A stretch of DNA of 48,554 bases from Oscillospiraceae bacterium (GTDB lineage: Bacteria; Bacillota; Clostridia; Oscillospirales; Oscillospiraceae). The stretch spans positions 1-48,554 of the forward strand of contig JAFQFP010000009.1 in assembly GCA_017398625.1 (NCBI GenBank), given 5' to 3'. A program made the position numbers and the translations under genes. The notes beneath the pieces were generated by a model that made no database searches, was not told where the DNA came from, and saw nothing but the letters and a program-made list of their open reading frames with translations. Numbering within the stretch: position 1 is the stretch's first letter; the number at the start of each line of letters is the position of its first letter. Shown one piece after another: positions 34,959-41,285 of this stretch.

Positions 34959-35531
34959 GTGAGAGAGAACAAAAATGGCCCAACGCCTCAGCAACCAATG
35001 TTGCCAAAATGGTTGCTGATTACATTAATCGCGTTTTTTCCTCTCATTGGCATCTTCATTATTGCGTTCAGTGTTTGGTTATTGATTGCCGGAATTTCAA
35101 CTGCTTTGCCTGTTGTATTTCTCGTCACCTATTTGACTATATTTATTAGTTTAGGTGTTTTTCTAGTTTTACTTGGATGGAATTTCTATTCCTCTGTTAC
35201 TGCAAATTACAACTACACAACAATCGGACTTCTTGTTAAGTACCCATTTCAAACTGAAATTTTGCTTCCTTGGACATCCTTTCAACAAGTATGTATATGT
35301 TACGCTGCTTACACTACCGGAGGAGAGAAAATGGCTAACTCTGTGATATGTTTTGTAAAACACGGCGAAAAAAAGAATGGAAGCATGCGATGGAAAACCG
35401 ACAATCCTTTCAGGCATAGAAGTGTTATATGTATTGATTATACACCTGAGCTCTATGACCAAGTAAAAGCTGTTTGCCCTTATGAAATTTCTGATTTACG
35501 CCATACCATGGCATATAAAATGTACTGGTGA
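34959..35531 (+). CDS. Island protein of unknown function, two membrane segments plus cytoplasmic domain
   Basis: This protein of 190 residues has two hydrophobic segments (about 18-44 and 48-74), then a soluble domain with YNYTTIGLLVKYPFQTEI and PWTSFQQVCICYAAYTT. The membrane-plus-beta-domain layout recalls bacterial PH-like membrane proteins, but I do not recognise the family with certainty. The GTG at 34959 has GGGGGTGA six bases upstream; an ATG at 34944 lies before the predicted transcription start. Base composition is clearly more AT-rich than the flanking operons. It is the first gene after repeat copy 1. Confidence 0.7.
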   Translation: MRENKNGPTPQQPMLPKWLLITLIAFFPLIGIFIIAFSVWLLIAGISTALPVVFLVTYLTIFISLGVFLVLLGWNFYSSVTANYNYTTIGLLVKYPFQTEILLPWTSFQQVCICYAAYTTGGEKMANSVICFVKHGEKKNGSMRWKTDNPFRHRSVICIDYTPELYDQVKAVCPYEISDLRHTMAYKMYW

Positions 35532-35552
35532 ATCGTTTATTCAGAATATATA

Positions 35553-35676
35553 TATTTAGTTCAAACACAAAAATGACCACTTTTCGAAGATTTTAATTTC
35601 TGAAAGCCGTTGCAACTCTAAGGATTTCTCTTTTTATCTGTCCTTAAAACCTAGTCAAAAATATACATTAAGTTCA
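35553..35676 (+). repeat. 124-bp intergenic repeat B, copy a
   Basis: This segment and 36732-36855 have the same length and share ends: TATTTAGTTCAAAC at the left and AATATACATTAAGTTCA at the right, with patchy identity between. Within each copy the two ends are themselves similar (TTAGTTCAAA and TTAAGTTCA). No coding potential is seen. The gap 35532-35870 holds this, a hairpin AAAACTGTTGG / CCAACGGTTTT (35716-35740 region) and nothing else recognised. Confidence 0.6.
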
Positions 35677-35870
35677 AAACTGCCAATACGTGTGGTCTTA
35701 ATTACTGCACACAGAAAACTGTTGGTTATCCAACGGTTTTCATATTTGCACAATAATCCTAATAATCTTACCTAAAGCAATGCCTTCAACCAAAAGAATT
35801 CCAACTGTATCTCTAAAACCAACATAAATTTTACTGACATCATATTATTATATTTTGGAGGTATTTTGCT

Positions 35871-36086
35871 ATGAATACAATGCGTGATATAGAAAAAATG
35901 AAGGCCCAACCGTGTGCTCCTTTTGGAAGTGCTTACTCTTACTTTATTGCTCGTCTGTCAGATTATTATATCAGTAAGACTAATGGAACAGAACGAATAC
36001 TGGATGAAATTGCTGAGTGGGACGCTCCATCTCAGGAGTATATTCTAAATTGTGTTATTGGAGAAATAAGCAAGAATAGTTTTTAA
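35871..36086 (+). CDS. Small hypothetical island protein
   Basis: This is a 71-residue soluble protein with no recognised domain. It is mixed in charge and predicted largely helical, with SYFIARLSDYYISKTNGTE and an acidic middle. TTGGAGGT lies eight bases before the ATG, a clear ribosome site that supports real translation. It sits 28 bases before the next gene on the same strand, so the two probably form a transcriptional pair. Such small-large pairs can be toxin-antitoxin or immunity modules, but nothing here proves that. Confidence 0.65.
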   Translation: MNTMRDIEKMKAQPCAPFGSAYSYFIARLSDYYISKTNGTERILDEIAEWDAPSQEYILNCVIGEISKNSF

Positions 36087-36114
36087 ACTAGATATATGCA
36101 TAGGAGCGATACAT

Positions 36115-36714
36115 ATGAGATTATCTGAGTATGAAAAAATCAGGAATTTCACATATTTAGAATATTGCGATTATTTGCAGCAGAAATACGGTATAGGCCT
36201 GTCTGACTATATGACGAAAAATTACAACATGAACAAAAAAGTTACCCGTACAAGAGAAGGCTTTTTTGCACATCATAGATTTGAAGATCACATGATCATG
36301 TTATGTAAAAAAGACGTTGCTATGCAGTGCCCTTTTGAATGGCAATTAGCTAAAAACATTGTTTATTGTGATTATCTTGAGCATTTATTTCTACATATTT
36401 TGATTTGTGAGAACCCATCACCTGAACGGATACAGCCTTTTAAGGTTGGTATCGGTGGTGTATTAAATTTCATAGTCCCGGAACTAAACGATTTCTATAG
36501 CGGTTGGCAAACCAAGCAAGAATGGCGACGTAATTGCTTTGAAAAAGTATGCAATGACATTGACTGCTATTTTGCTTTGCTAAAGCGATTCAAAGCCAAT
36601 TGTCACGAGTATTATGATGGTTGTTTTTTTCAAAGCTTCAATGAGCCGTACGGGCTATGGTCTAAAGAAAAAAACCAACAGCTATTTGATAAAATTAAAC
36701 TCGTGCTCGATTGA
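36115..36714 (+). CDS. Hypothetical island protein with His-rich HNH-like motif
   Basis: This protein of 199 residues is soluble, with no signal peptide. The conserved-looking core is REGFFAHHRFEDHMIMLCKK followed by CPFEWQLAKNIVYCDYLEHL and LHILICE. A His pair with a downstream DYLEHLxxH recalls HNH-type metal sites, and similar proteins are familiar from mobile regions of Firmicutes, but I cannot assign a function. The ribosome site is moderate (AGGAGCG). It is AT-rich and forms a pair with the 71-residue gene upstream. Repeat B copy b and hairpin element copy 2 follow directly. Confidence 0.7.
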   Translation: MRLSEYEKIRNFTYLEYCDYLQQKYGIGLSDYMTKNYNMNKKVTRTREGFFAHHRFEDHMIMLCKKDVAMQCPFEWQLAKNIVYCDYLEHLFLHILICENPSPERIQPFKVGIGGVLNFIVPELNDFYSGWQTKQEWRRNCFEKVCNDIDCYFALLKRFKANCHEYYDGCFFQSFNEPYGLWSKEKNQQLFDKIKLVLD

Positions 36715-36731
36715 GTATCCAACAGTACATC

Positions 36732-36855
36732 TATTTAGTTCAAACGCCAAAACGACCACAATCTGAAGGTTCAAAATATCTAAAACCGTTGTTGCTCTAG
36801 GCAAATCTCATTTTGTTCCCTCGAAAAAACAAACAGAAAATATACATTAAGTTCA
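36732..36855 (+). repeat. 124-bp intergenic repeat B, copy b
   Basis: This is the second copy of the repeat at 35553-35676, beginning 18 bases after the upstream gene and ending six bases before hairpin element copy 2. The two copies of repeat B therefore bracket the two-gene unit 35871-36714. Confidence 0.6.
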
Positions 36856-36861
36856 CTACTA

Positions 36862-37040
36862 CCAGAAAAGAGACACACCGTTTGGTGTGTCTCTTTTCTG
36901 GTTGAATGTGGATTCGAACCCATTTCAATGCAACAGTCCGGTGGACTGTTGCTTGCCGCCAGTTCGCAAACTGGTGGCTACTTCTATTTTCTTTCGCCAA
37001 AGCGAAAGAAAATGCAAATCGAATCCACCATCCCCCACCA
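36862..37040 (+). repeat. tRNA-Tyr-tail hairpin element, copy 2
   Basis: This 179-bp copy is nearly identical to copy 1 but far from any tRNA. The H2 stem reads CAACAGTCC-ggt-GGACTGTTG, where copies 1 and 3 have CAACTGTCC-ggt-GGACAGTTG: both sides changed together, so pairing is kept. It ends with the full 22-base tRNA-Tyr tail (37019-37040). A terminator-like hairpin (AAAAGCCTTGAT / ATCAAGGATTTT, 37071-37096) follows. Confidence 0.85.
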
Positions 37041-37152
37041 AGTGTTGTGGTCTGTTTAGATGCCACACAGAAAAGCCTTGATTTATCAAGGATTTTCTTA
37101 ATTTTACCCCTATTTTTTAAGTTGCAATTTCATAGATGCCAACGACCTACAA

Positions 37153-37173
37153 GGTGGATTCGAACCACCGAAG
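37153..37173 (-). repeat. Inverted 21-base fragment of the tRNA-Tyr T arm
   Basis: The reverse complement of this stretch equals tRNA-Tyr 34531-34551 (variable-arm end, T arm and first bases of the acceptor strand) over 21 bases. The acceptor end differs and there is no CCA. It lies at the edge of a decayed coding fragment, like a recombination scar. Confidence 0.75.
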
Positions 37174-37433
37174 TAAAAATAATAGGCAGATTTAGTGATT
37201 TATTATCGCTAGCGGAAGATATCCTTGTCGATGTGCGGTGCAATGATAAACACTTTTCGGAGGTTGATCCAAAATGATATAGGGATTTCCTAAAATTCTA
37301 TACTTCACTTGAAGCTAAGCACGATAAGGAAGAACGGGAGTTTATATTCGAACCCAAACATATAGCTCTATTTTTGAAGATTGGGCGAAGACCAAATTCG
37401 ACAAAAATACGAAATCTTGATTTCACTGTATGA
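37173..37433 (+). pseudogene. Decayed coding fragment
   Basis: One frame reads protein-like sequence (GRFSDLLSLAEDILVDVRC to FSEVDPK), hits TGA at 37275-37277 and continues in the same frame with YRDFLKFYTSLEAKHDKEE and FIFEPKHIALFLKIG up to TGA at 37431-37433. There is no start codon or ribosome site, and the left end coincides with the inverted tRNA fragment. It is best read as the 3' remnant of a gene cut by insertion and then mutated. The family was not recognised. Confidence 0.5.
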
Positions 37434-37448
37434 ATTTCTTAAAGAATA

Positions 37449-37457
37449 TGGTATAAT
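37449..37457 (+). promoter_or_regulatory. Extended -10 promoter of the last island gene
   Basis: TGGTATAAT is a consensus extended -10, 44 bases before the ATG at 37501. No good -35 is visible, as is common for extended -10 promoters. Confidence 0.5.
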
Positions 37458-37500
37458 TAGTTCGATAAATAAGAATTTGTCTAAGAGATGAGGTGATATA

Positions 37501-37980
37501 ATGCTACAAATTATTGACAATTTATCCAAGCAACCCACTGTGTGCATTATTCTTTCAGTGATTATCTTTCTGTTTAGCTTTTTAACGAACTACTTGTTGC
37601 TGGATTCTTTACTGAAAATGCACAGAAGTAAATCTGCTGTTAAGAAACTTAAAAAAGAATATACCTTTTTGCAAAGAATGCAGCTTATCCATTTCAAGGA
37701 GAATTGTCGCCATGCAATCAAATTCAACAGCAAAATGATAGTCTATCAAAAAATCTCATGGATATTTCTTGCATTATATCTAATTATTTCTCTGCTTTTT
37801 GCTTTCGGGTTATTTTCCTCAAAGTTCATAGCGTGGCTCACTATTGGTCTTTTTCTGCTGTTTGATGTGCCTACTTTTACAATCAATCGGCTTTTAGCAA
37901 GACCTATACTATTCGGACGATTTAAAAAATTTAGTTTTGAGAAGTACCACAATACCGAAAATCACGATAGTCTTCTTTAA
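37501..37980 (+). CDS. Hypothetical island membrane protein
   Basis: This protein of 159 residues has three or four hydrophobic segments (about 14-37, 85-105, 108-130) and a basic loop (RSKSAVKKLKKEYTFLQRM). No family was recognised. GAGGTGATATA immediately before the ATG is a convincing ribosome site, and an extended -10 lies upstream, so it is probably expressed. Codon use and base composition are AT-rich, unlike the GtrA-like gene on the other side of copy 3. It occupies the unit between repeat copies 2 and 3. Confidence 0.7.
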   Translation: MLQIIDNLSKQPTVCIILSVIIFLFSFLTNYLLLDSLLKMHRSKSAVKKLKKEYTFLQRMQLIHFKENCRHAIKFNSKMIVYQKISWIFLALYLIISLLFAFGLFSSKFIAWLTIGLFLLFDVPTFTINRLLARPILFGRFKKFSFEKYHNTENHDSLL

Positions 37981-38101
37981 CAATATGAGAATAGCCAAAT
38001 TCCAATTTATCGAATAGATAATTTTTGAAAAAATAATAAAAATTGTAAATTTTAGCTCTTTTTTTCAAAAAACAAAGAGGCATCCAAATGGTTCGGAACA
38101 G

Positions 38102-38268
38102 CCAGAAAAGAGACACACCGTTTGGTGTGTCTCTTTTCTGGTTGAATGTGGATTCGAACCCATTTCAATGCAACTGTCCGGTGGACAGTTGCAGCCACCA
38201 GTTCAAAAACCGGTGGCTGCCTCTATTATCTTTCGCCAATGCGAAAGAAAATGCAAATCGAATCCACC
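38102..38268 (+). repeat. tRNA-Tyr-tail hairpin element, copy 3 (3'-truncated)
   Basis: This copy matches copies 1 and 2 through H1-H4 but stops after TCGAATCCACC (38258-38268), lacking the last 11 bases of the tail. H3 has changed (GCCACC / GGTGGC replaces a G-T wobble) and H4 has one mismatch. It is the right-hand end of the AT-rich region. The gap 37981-38308 otherwise holds only AT-rich DNA without a gene. Confidence 0.85.
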
Positions 38269-38308
38269 GTGACAACTGTGTGCGTTATCAGCTGTTTTGA
38301 GATGCAAG

Positions 38309-38722
38309 TTATTTCTTGGCGGTGTCGATGCTGTCGCCAAAGACAAAAAAGCGGTCGTAGAGGTATTCCAGCACGAAATTGGTAAGCATGGTCAAAGCCA
38401 GCACCAGGTATTCGTTCCAACCTACGGATTCTCCGGTGAGCACAGCGGTCCACCATGTGGACAGGGGTGTGAACACCGCATAGAACAGCGCAACCTTAGC
38501 CATAGCCACAGGCACATTGTTCGCGGAGCAGAAGGTAAATTTCCGGTTCAGCGTGAAATTCCAGACTACGCTCAGCACCAGCGAGATCAGATACGACACC
38601 CAATAAGTCAAATGCAGTACCTCGTTGAGCAGGGTGAAGCTGACGACCTGAATGATGCCCGCGCTAATGGAAAACAAAACGAATTTTACAGAACGAAGCA
38701 GCTCCTTCTTTTTTTCACTCAT
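38309..38722 (-). CDS. GtrA-family membrane protein
   Basis: This protein of 137 residues has four hydrophobic segments. SVKFVLFSISAGIIQVVSF, SYLISLVLSVVWNFTLNRKF and the C-terminal FVLEYLYDRFFVFGD are typical of the GtrA family. These proteins are thought to help move polyprenyl-linked sugars across the membrane for glycosylation of surface polymers. No glycosyltransferase partner is adjacent. GGAGG lies eight bases before the ATG at 38722. It starts the non-island DNA to the right of repeat copy 3. Confidence 0.85.
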   Translation of the reverse strand: MSEKKKELLRSVKFVLFSISAGIIQVVSFTLLNEVLHLTYWVSYLISLVLSVVWNFTLNRKFTFCSANNVPVAMAKVALFYAVFTPLSTWWTAVLTGESVGWNEYLVLALTMLTNFVLEYLYDRFFVFGDSIDTAKK

Positions 38723-38753
38723 AACGATGCCTCCGCGGTAAAAGAATAACAGT

Positions 38754-38782
38754 ATTTTACCACGGTTTATTTCTCCACGCAA
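38754..38782 (-). promoter_or_regulatory. Promoter of the GtrA-like gene
   Basis: On the minus strand it is TTGCGT, 17 bases, TAAAAT, 31 bases before the start codon. Confidence 0.6.
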
Positions 38783-38851
38783 GAAGAATTTATAAAAAGA
38801 GGCGAAGAGGAAAGCTGTTGTATTTTCACACAAAGAGACGAAAAATAATAC

Positions 38852-38879
38852 TTGATTTTTTGGTAAAACATGATATAAT
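38852..38879 (+). promoter_or_regulatory. Promoter of the riboswitch-nucleoside kinase operon
   Basis: TTGATT (38852-38857), 16 bases and TATAAT (38874-38879) with TGA before the -10 (extended -10). It is placed correctly to transcribe the riboswitch that follows. Confidence 0.75.
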
Positions 38880-38896
38880 ATTCCGGCGTATAATAC

Positions 38897-38966
38897 AAAA
38901 GGGTATATGTCTGCAATAGGGGCAGGCGTTTCTACGAACCACCGTAAATGGTTGACTACCGGTTTC
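38897..38966 (+). ncRNA. Purine riboswitch aptamer, guanine type
   Basis: The conserved purine aptamer core is present in order: GGGTATATG (end of P1 and J1/2), the P2 stem GTCTGC / GCAGGC with loop AATAGGG, J2/3 GTTTCTACG, the P3 stem AACCA / TGGTT with loop CCGTAAA, then GACTACC (J3/1 and P1). The two loops can make the usual G-C loop-loop pairs. The specificity position is C (GACTA, not GATTA), which indicates guanine or hypoxanthine rather than adenine; the U of TTTCTAC argues against the 2'-deoxyguanosine variant. P1 has two mismatches in its lower part. Confidence 0.87.
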
Positions 38967-38974
38967 ATCAAAAG

Positions 38975-39004
38975 GGAACCAGCGGTCAGCCGCTTTTTTG
39001 TTCC
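38975..39004 (+). terminator. Riboswitch-controlled intrinsic terminator
   Basis: AGCGG-TCAG-CCGCT followed by TTTTTT, with outer arms GGAAC and GTTCC. GGTTTC at the aptamer's 3' end can pair with GGAACC, and TGAC with GTCA, forming an antiterminator. Ligand binding would free the terminator, so this is an OFF switch. Confidence 0.85.
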
Positions 39005-39024
39005 TGCATACGGAGGGGAGTACA

Positions 39025-39270
39025 ATGAATCTTTATCTGGAATTGTTCGGGTATATGGGCACGGCGCTGGTGCTGATGTCCATGATGATGACCTCGATGA
39101 CGAAGCTGCGGTTTCTCAATATCGCAGGGTCGGTGGTCAGTTTGATCTATGCTGCGGTGGTCGGCACATGGCCTGTGGTATTGCTGAATCTGGGCATGAT
39201 CGTGATCAACTGTGTCCAGCTTTTGCGGACTTACCGCGGGAAGCTGAGAATCAAGGAGGAAATGCTATGA
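39025..39270 (+). CDS. Small three-helix membrane protein (YgjV-like)
   Basis: This 81-residue protein is almost entirely hydrophobic, with three segments (about 7-26, 32-50, 53-70): LFGYMGTALVLMSMMMTSM, LRFLNIAGSVVSLIYAAVVG and WPVVLLNLGMIVINCVQLL. It resembles YgjV-type inner membrane proteins and, in size, the half-transporters of the SemiSWEET kind. GGAGGGGAG precedes the ATG. It is the first gene after the guanine riboswitch and overlaps the nucleoside kinase start (ATGA). Transport of a purine or nucleoside is a reasonable inference but unproven. Confidence 0.75.
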   Translation: MNLYLELFGYMGTALVLMSMMMTSMTKLRFLNIAGSVVSLIYAAVVGTWPVVLLNLGMIVINCVQLLRTYRGKLRIKEEML

Positions 39271-40967
39271 AGCTGACGATAGACGGTCGGGAAATTACCG
39301 CCCGTGCAGGGCAATCTCTGCTGGATATGGTGAAAGAGCTGGGAATGATCACCGGCAAGCTGTCCGCAGATCCGCTGGCAGCCAAGATCGCCGGGGAGGT
39401 GTTTACGCTGAACTATATTCCCGTCCGGGAAAAGGATATCCAGCCGGAACGGGAGTCTATTCGCAAAGCCATGGCAGCATCCAACGGTGTGGTGCAGCTG
39501 CTGCGCTATTGCGATCCTACAGGAAAGGATGCCTATACCCGCACGGTACAGTTCGTGCTGTTTCTGGCGTTGCAGCAGCTTTGGCCCGATGCCGCATCCC
39601 AGATGAACTGCACCGTGGGAGCAGGCTTATACATCAAGGTCACCGGGGCAGAGGATTTCTCCGCCGAAAAGCTGAAGCGGCAGGTAGAGCGGATCGTGGA
39701 GCAGGATATTCCGCTGCTGCGCTGCCGGATATCCACCGCCGAGGCTGTGGAATATTACACCCGGCAGGGACAGGATGATAAGGCACGCCTGCTGGTATAC
39801 CGGCAAGTGCCGACACTGGATGTTTATCGCCACGGAGACTTCGCGGACTATTTTTACGGGGAGATGGCACCCTCTACAGGCTTTTTGCGTGTGTGGGACA
39901 TCATCGATGCCCCGGAGGGCTTCATGTTTATTTTTCCAGACGATCTGGAGCCCGACAGGGTCGCTGCCTATCGGGAAATGCCTAATTTCTTCGCGGTGTA
40001 CACCGAGGGGAAGCAGTGGGGCGAGCTGATGGAATGTGAGACCGTGGCGGATCTGAATGAGCTGGTGGACTCCGGAAGGATCCGGGAGCTGATCCGTGTC
40101 AACGAGGCACTCCACGAAAAACGGTTTTCTCAGGTTGCGGACACGGTGTGTCAGCGCAGTGCAAAGGCGGTAATGCTGGCAGGTCCCAGCTCTTCCGGTA
40201 AGACCACCTCTGCCAACCGTCTTGCCACCCAGCTTCGTGTCCACGGCAAAAAGCCGGTGCTGATGAGCTTGGACGATTACTACATAGACCGGGATCTCAT
40301 CGACCCCGGTCCCGACGGCAAGATCGACTTTGAGCATATCGACACCATCGATACCGCGCTGTTCGGGCAGCATCTGGCGGAGCTGCTGGCAGGGCAGGAG
40401 GTGGAGCTTCCCAGCTTCAACTTCCACAACGGCAAGCGGGAATGGCGTGGGCATAAGCTGCGGCTTCATGACGATTCCGTGATCATCGTGGAGGGGCTTC
40501 ATGCCCTTAACCCGGTGCTGCTGCCGGAGGGGCTGGACAGGGAGCTGGTGTTCCGGCTGTATGTCAGCCCGCTGCTGGCGCTGAATCTGGACGATCACAA
40601 CCGTATCCCCAGCAGCTATCTGCGGCTGCTGCGGCGGACGGTGCGGGATTATGAGACCCGAAACTCCTCGGTGCAGCGGACACTTTCCATGTGGGATTCC
40701 GTGCGCCGTGGAGAAAAGCGGTGGATATTCCCTTTCCAAGAAAACGCGGATATGATCTTCAACAGCTCCACACTGTATGAGCTGGCTGTGCTGAAAAAGC
40801 ATATCTTCCCGTTGCTGGTGGCTGTCCAGCCGGAGGATGAATATTACGACGAGGTTCGCGCTATGGTCAAGATACTGAATTTTGTCCATGAGGCGGATGT
40901 GGACGATGAGATCCCGCCTACCAGCTTGGTTCGGGAGTTCATCGGCGGCAATAGCTTTTACCGCTGA
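39267..40967 (+). CDS. Nucleoside kinase with N-terminal TGS / ThrRS-like region (uridine-kinase family)
   Basis: This protein of 566 residues is a fusion. Residues 1-60 are a TGS-like domain (LTIDGREITARAGQSLLDMV). Residues about 60-240 resemble the second additional domain of threonyl-tRNA synthetase. The C-terminal half is a P-loop kinase of the uridine/phosphoribulokinase family with GPSSSGKTTSANRLA (about 307-321), SLDDYYIDRD, and IIVEGLHALNP as Walker B. Family members phosphorylate nucleosides at the 5' position; substrate here is open, but a guanine riboswitch upstream suggests a purine nucleoside. AAGGAGG precedes the ATG. A hairpin-rich gap follows. Confidence 0.88.
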   Translation: MKLTIDGREITARAGQSLLDMVKELGMITGKLSADPLAAKIAGEVFTLNYIPVREKDIQPERESIRKAMAASNGVVQLLRYCDPTGKDAYTRTVQFVLFLALQQLWPDAASQMNCTVGAGLYIKVTGAEDFSAEKLKRQVERIVEQDIPLLRCRISTAEAVEYYTRQGQDDKARLLVYRQVPTLDVYRHGDFADYFYGEMAPSTGFLRVWDIIDAPEGFMFIFPDDLEPDRVAAYREMPNFFAVYTEGKQWGELMECETVADLNELVDSGRIRELIRVNEALHEKRFSQVADTVCQRSAKAVMLAGPSSSGKTTSANRLATQLRVHGKKPVLMSLDDYYIDRDLIDPGPDGKIDFEHIDTIDTALFGQHLAELLAGQEVELPSFNFHNGKREWRGHKLRLHDDSVIIVEGLHALNPVLLPEGLDRELVFRLYVSPLLALNLDDHNRIPSSYLRLLRRTVRDYETRNSSVQRTLSMWDSVRRGEKRWIFPFQENADMIFNSSTLYELAVLKKHIFPLLVAVQPEDEYYDEVRAMVKILNFVHEADVDDEIPPTSLVREFIGGNSFYR

Positions 40968-40976
40968 AGTTGACTA

Positions 40977-41280
40977 AGGGGCTGCGCAGGCAGCCCCTCA
41001 GTCTGTCAAAAAAGTATTTTTTGACAGACTGACAGAGGTCAAGAAAGCCCCAAGGACAAACAAACCGCACTCGTCGGCGTACAGGCGGTACGGTAGAGGG
41101 CGGTTTGTGCAGTAAGTCAAAATGGCTTGCGCAGCAAGGGCTTTTCAAAACCGATCGGGACACGGGAGGTTGTCAATTTGAAGATCCGTAATAGATCACA
41201 TATTCCTTTATAGATATCTTCATTTTGACGGTTTGGGGGTTTATTGACACTCTAAGGGGCTGCGCAGGCAGCCCCTTTTC
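40977..41280. repeat. Intergenic block of palindromic repeats with terminators
   Basis: An identical 22-base palindrome (AGGGGCTGC-gcag-GCAGCCCCT) occurs at 40977-40998 and 41255-41276. The second is followed by TTTT. Between them are a perfect hairpin CAGTCTGTCAAAAAA / TTTTTTGACAGACTG (41000-41033) and an inverted repeat CAAACCGC (41061-41068) / GCGGTTTG (41100-41107). The hairpins serve as terminators of the kinase operon and of the gene at 41286. No gene is visible in 40968-41285. The block resembles a dispersed intergenic repeat. Confidence 0.65.
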
Positions 41281-41285
41281 CTGTG

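Larger units (their letters stand above)
34342..38268 (+). mobile_element. tRNA-anchored accessory island built from repeat-bounded units
   Basis: From the 3' end of tRNA-Thr to repeat copy 3 the DNA differs from its surroundings: it is AT-rich, its genes are unrelated to core pathways, and it contains three copies of a structured element that carries the tRNA-Tyr tail. Order: tRNA-Thr element, tRNA-Tyr, copy 1, three genes, copy 2, gene remnant and one gene, copy 3. No integrase or transposase is encoded, so movement would depend on functions elsewhere. The limits are inferred from repeats and composition. Confidence 0.6.

Noticed and set aside
36906..37277. 123-codon open frame through repeat copy 2
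   Set aside because: Most of it is hairpin element sequence with no start signal; only the part after 37173 looks protein-like and is treated as a gene remnant.
34559..38268. Repeat copies read as a CRISPR array
   Set aside because: Only three copies of about 178 bp separated by 1-2 kb of genes, with internal hairpins and no cas genes; not a CRISPR arrangement.
38897..38966. Adenine or 2'-deoxyguanosine riboswitch
   Set aside because: The specificity position is C (GACTA) and J2/3 keeps the U of TTTCTAC, which fits the guanine class.
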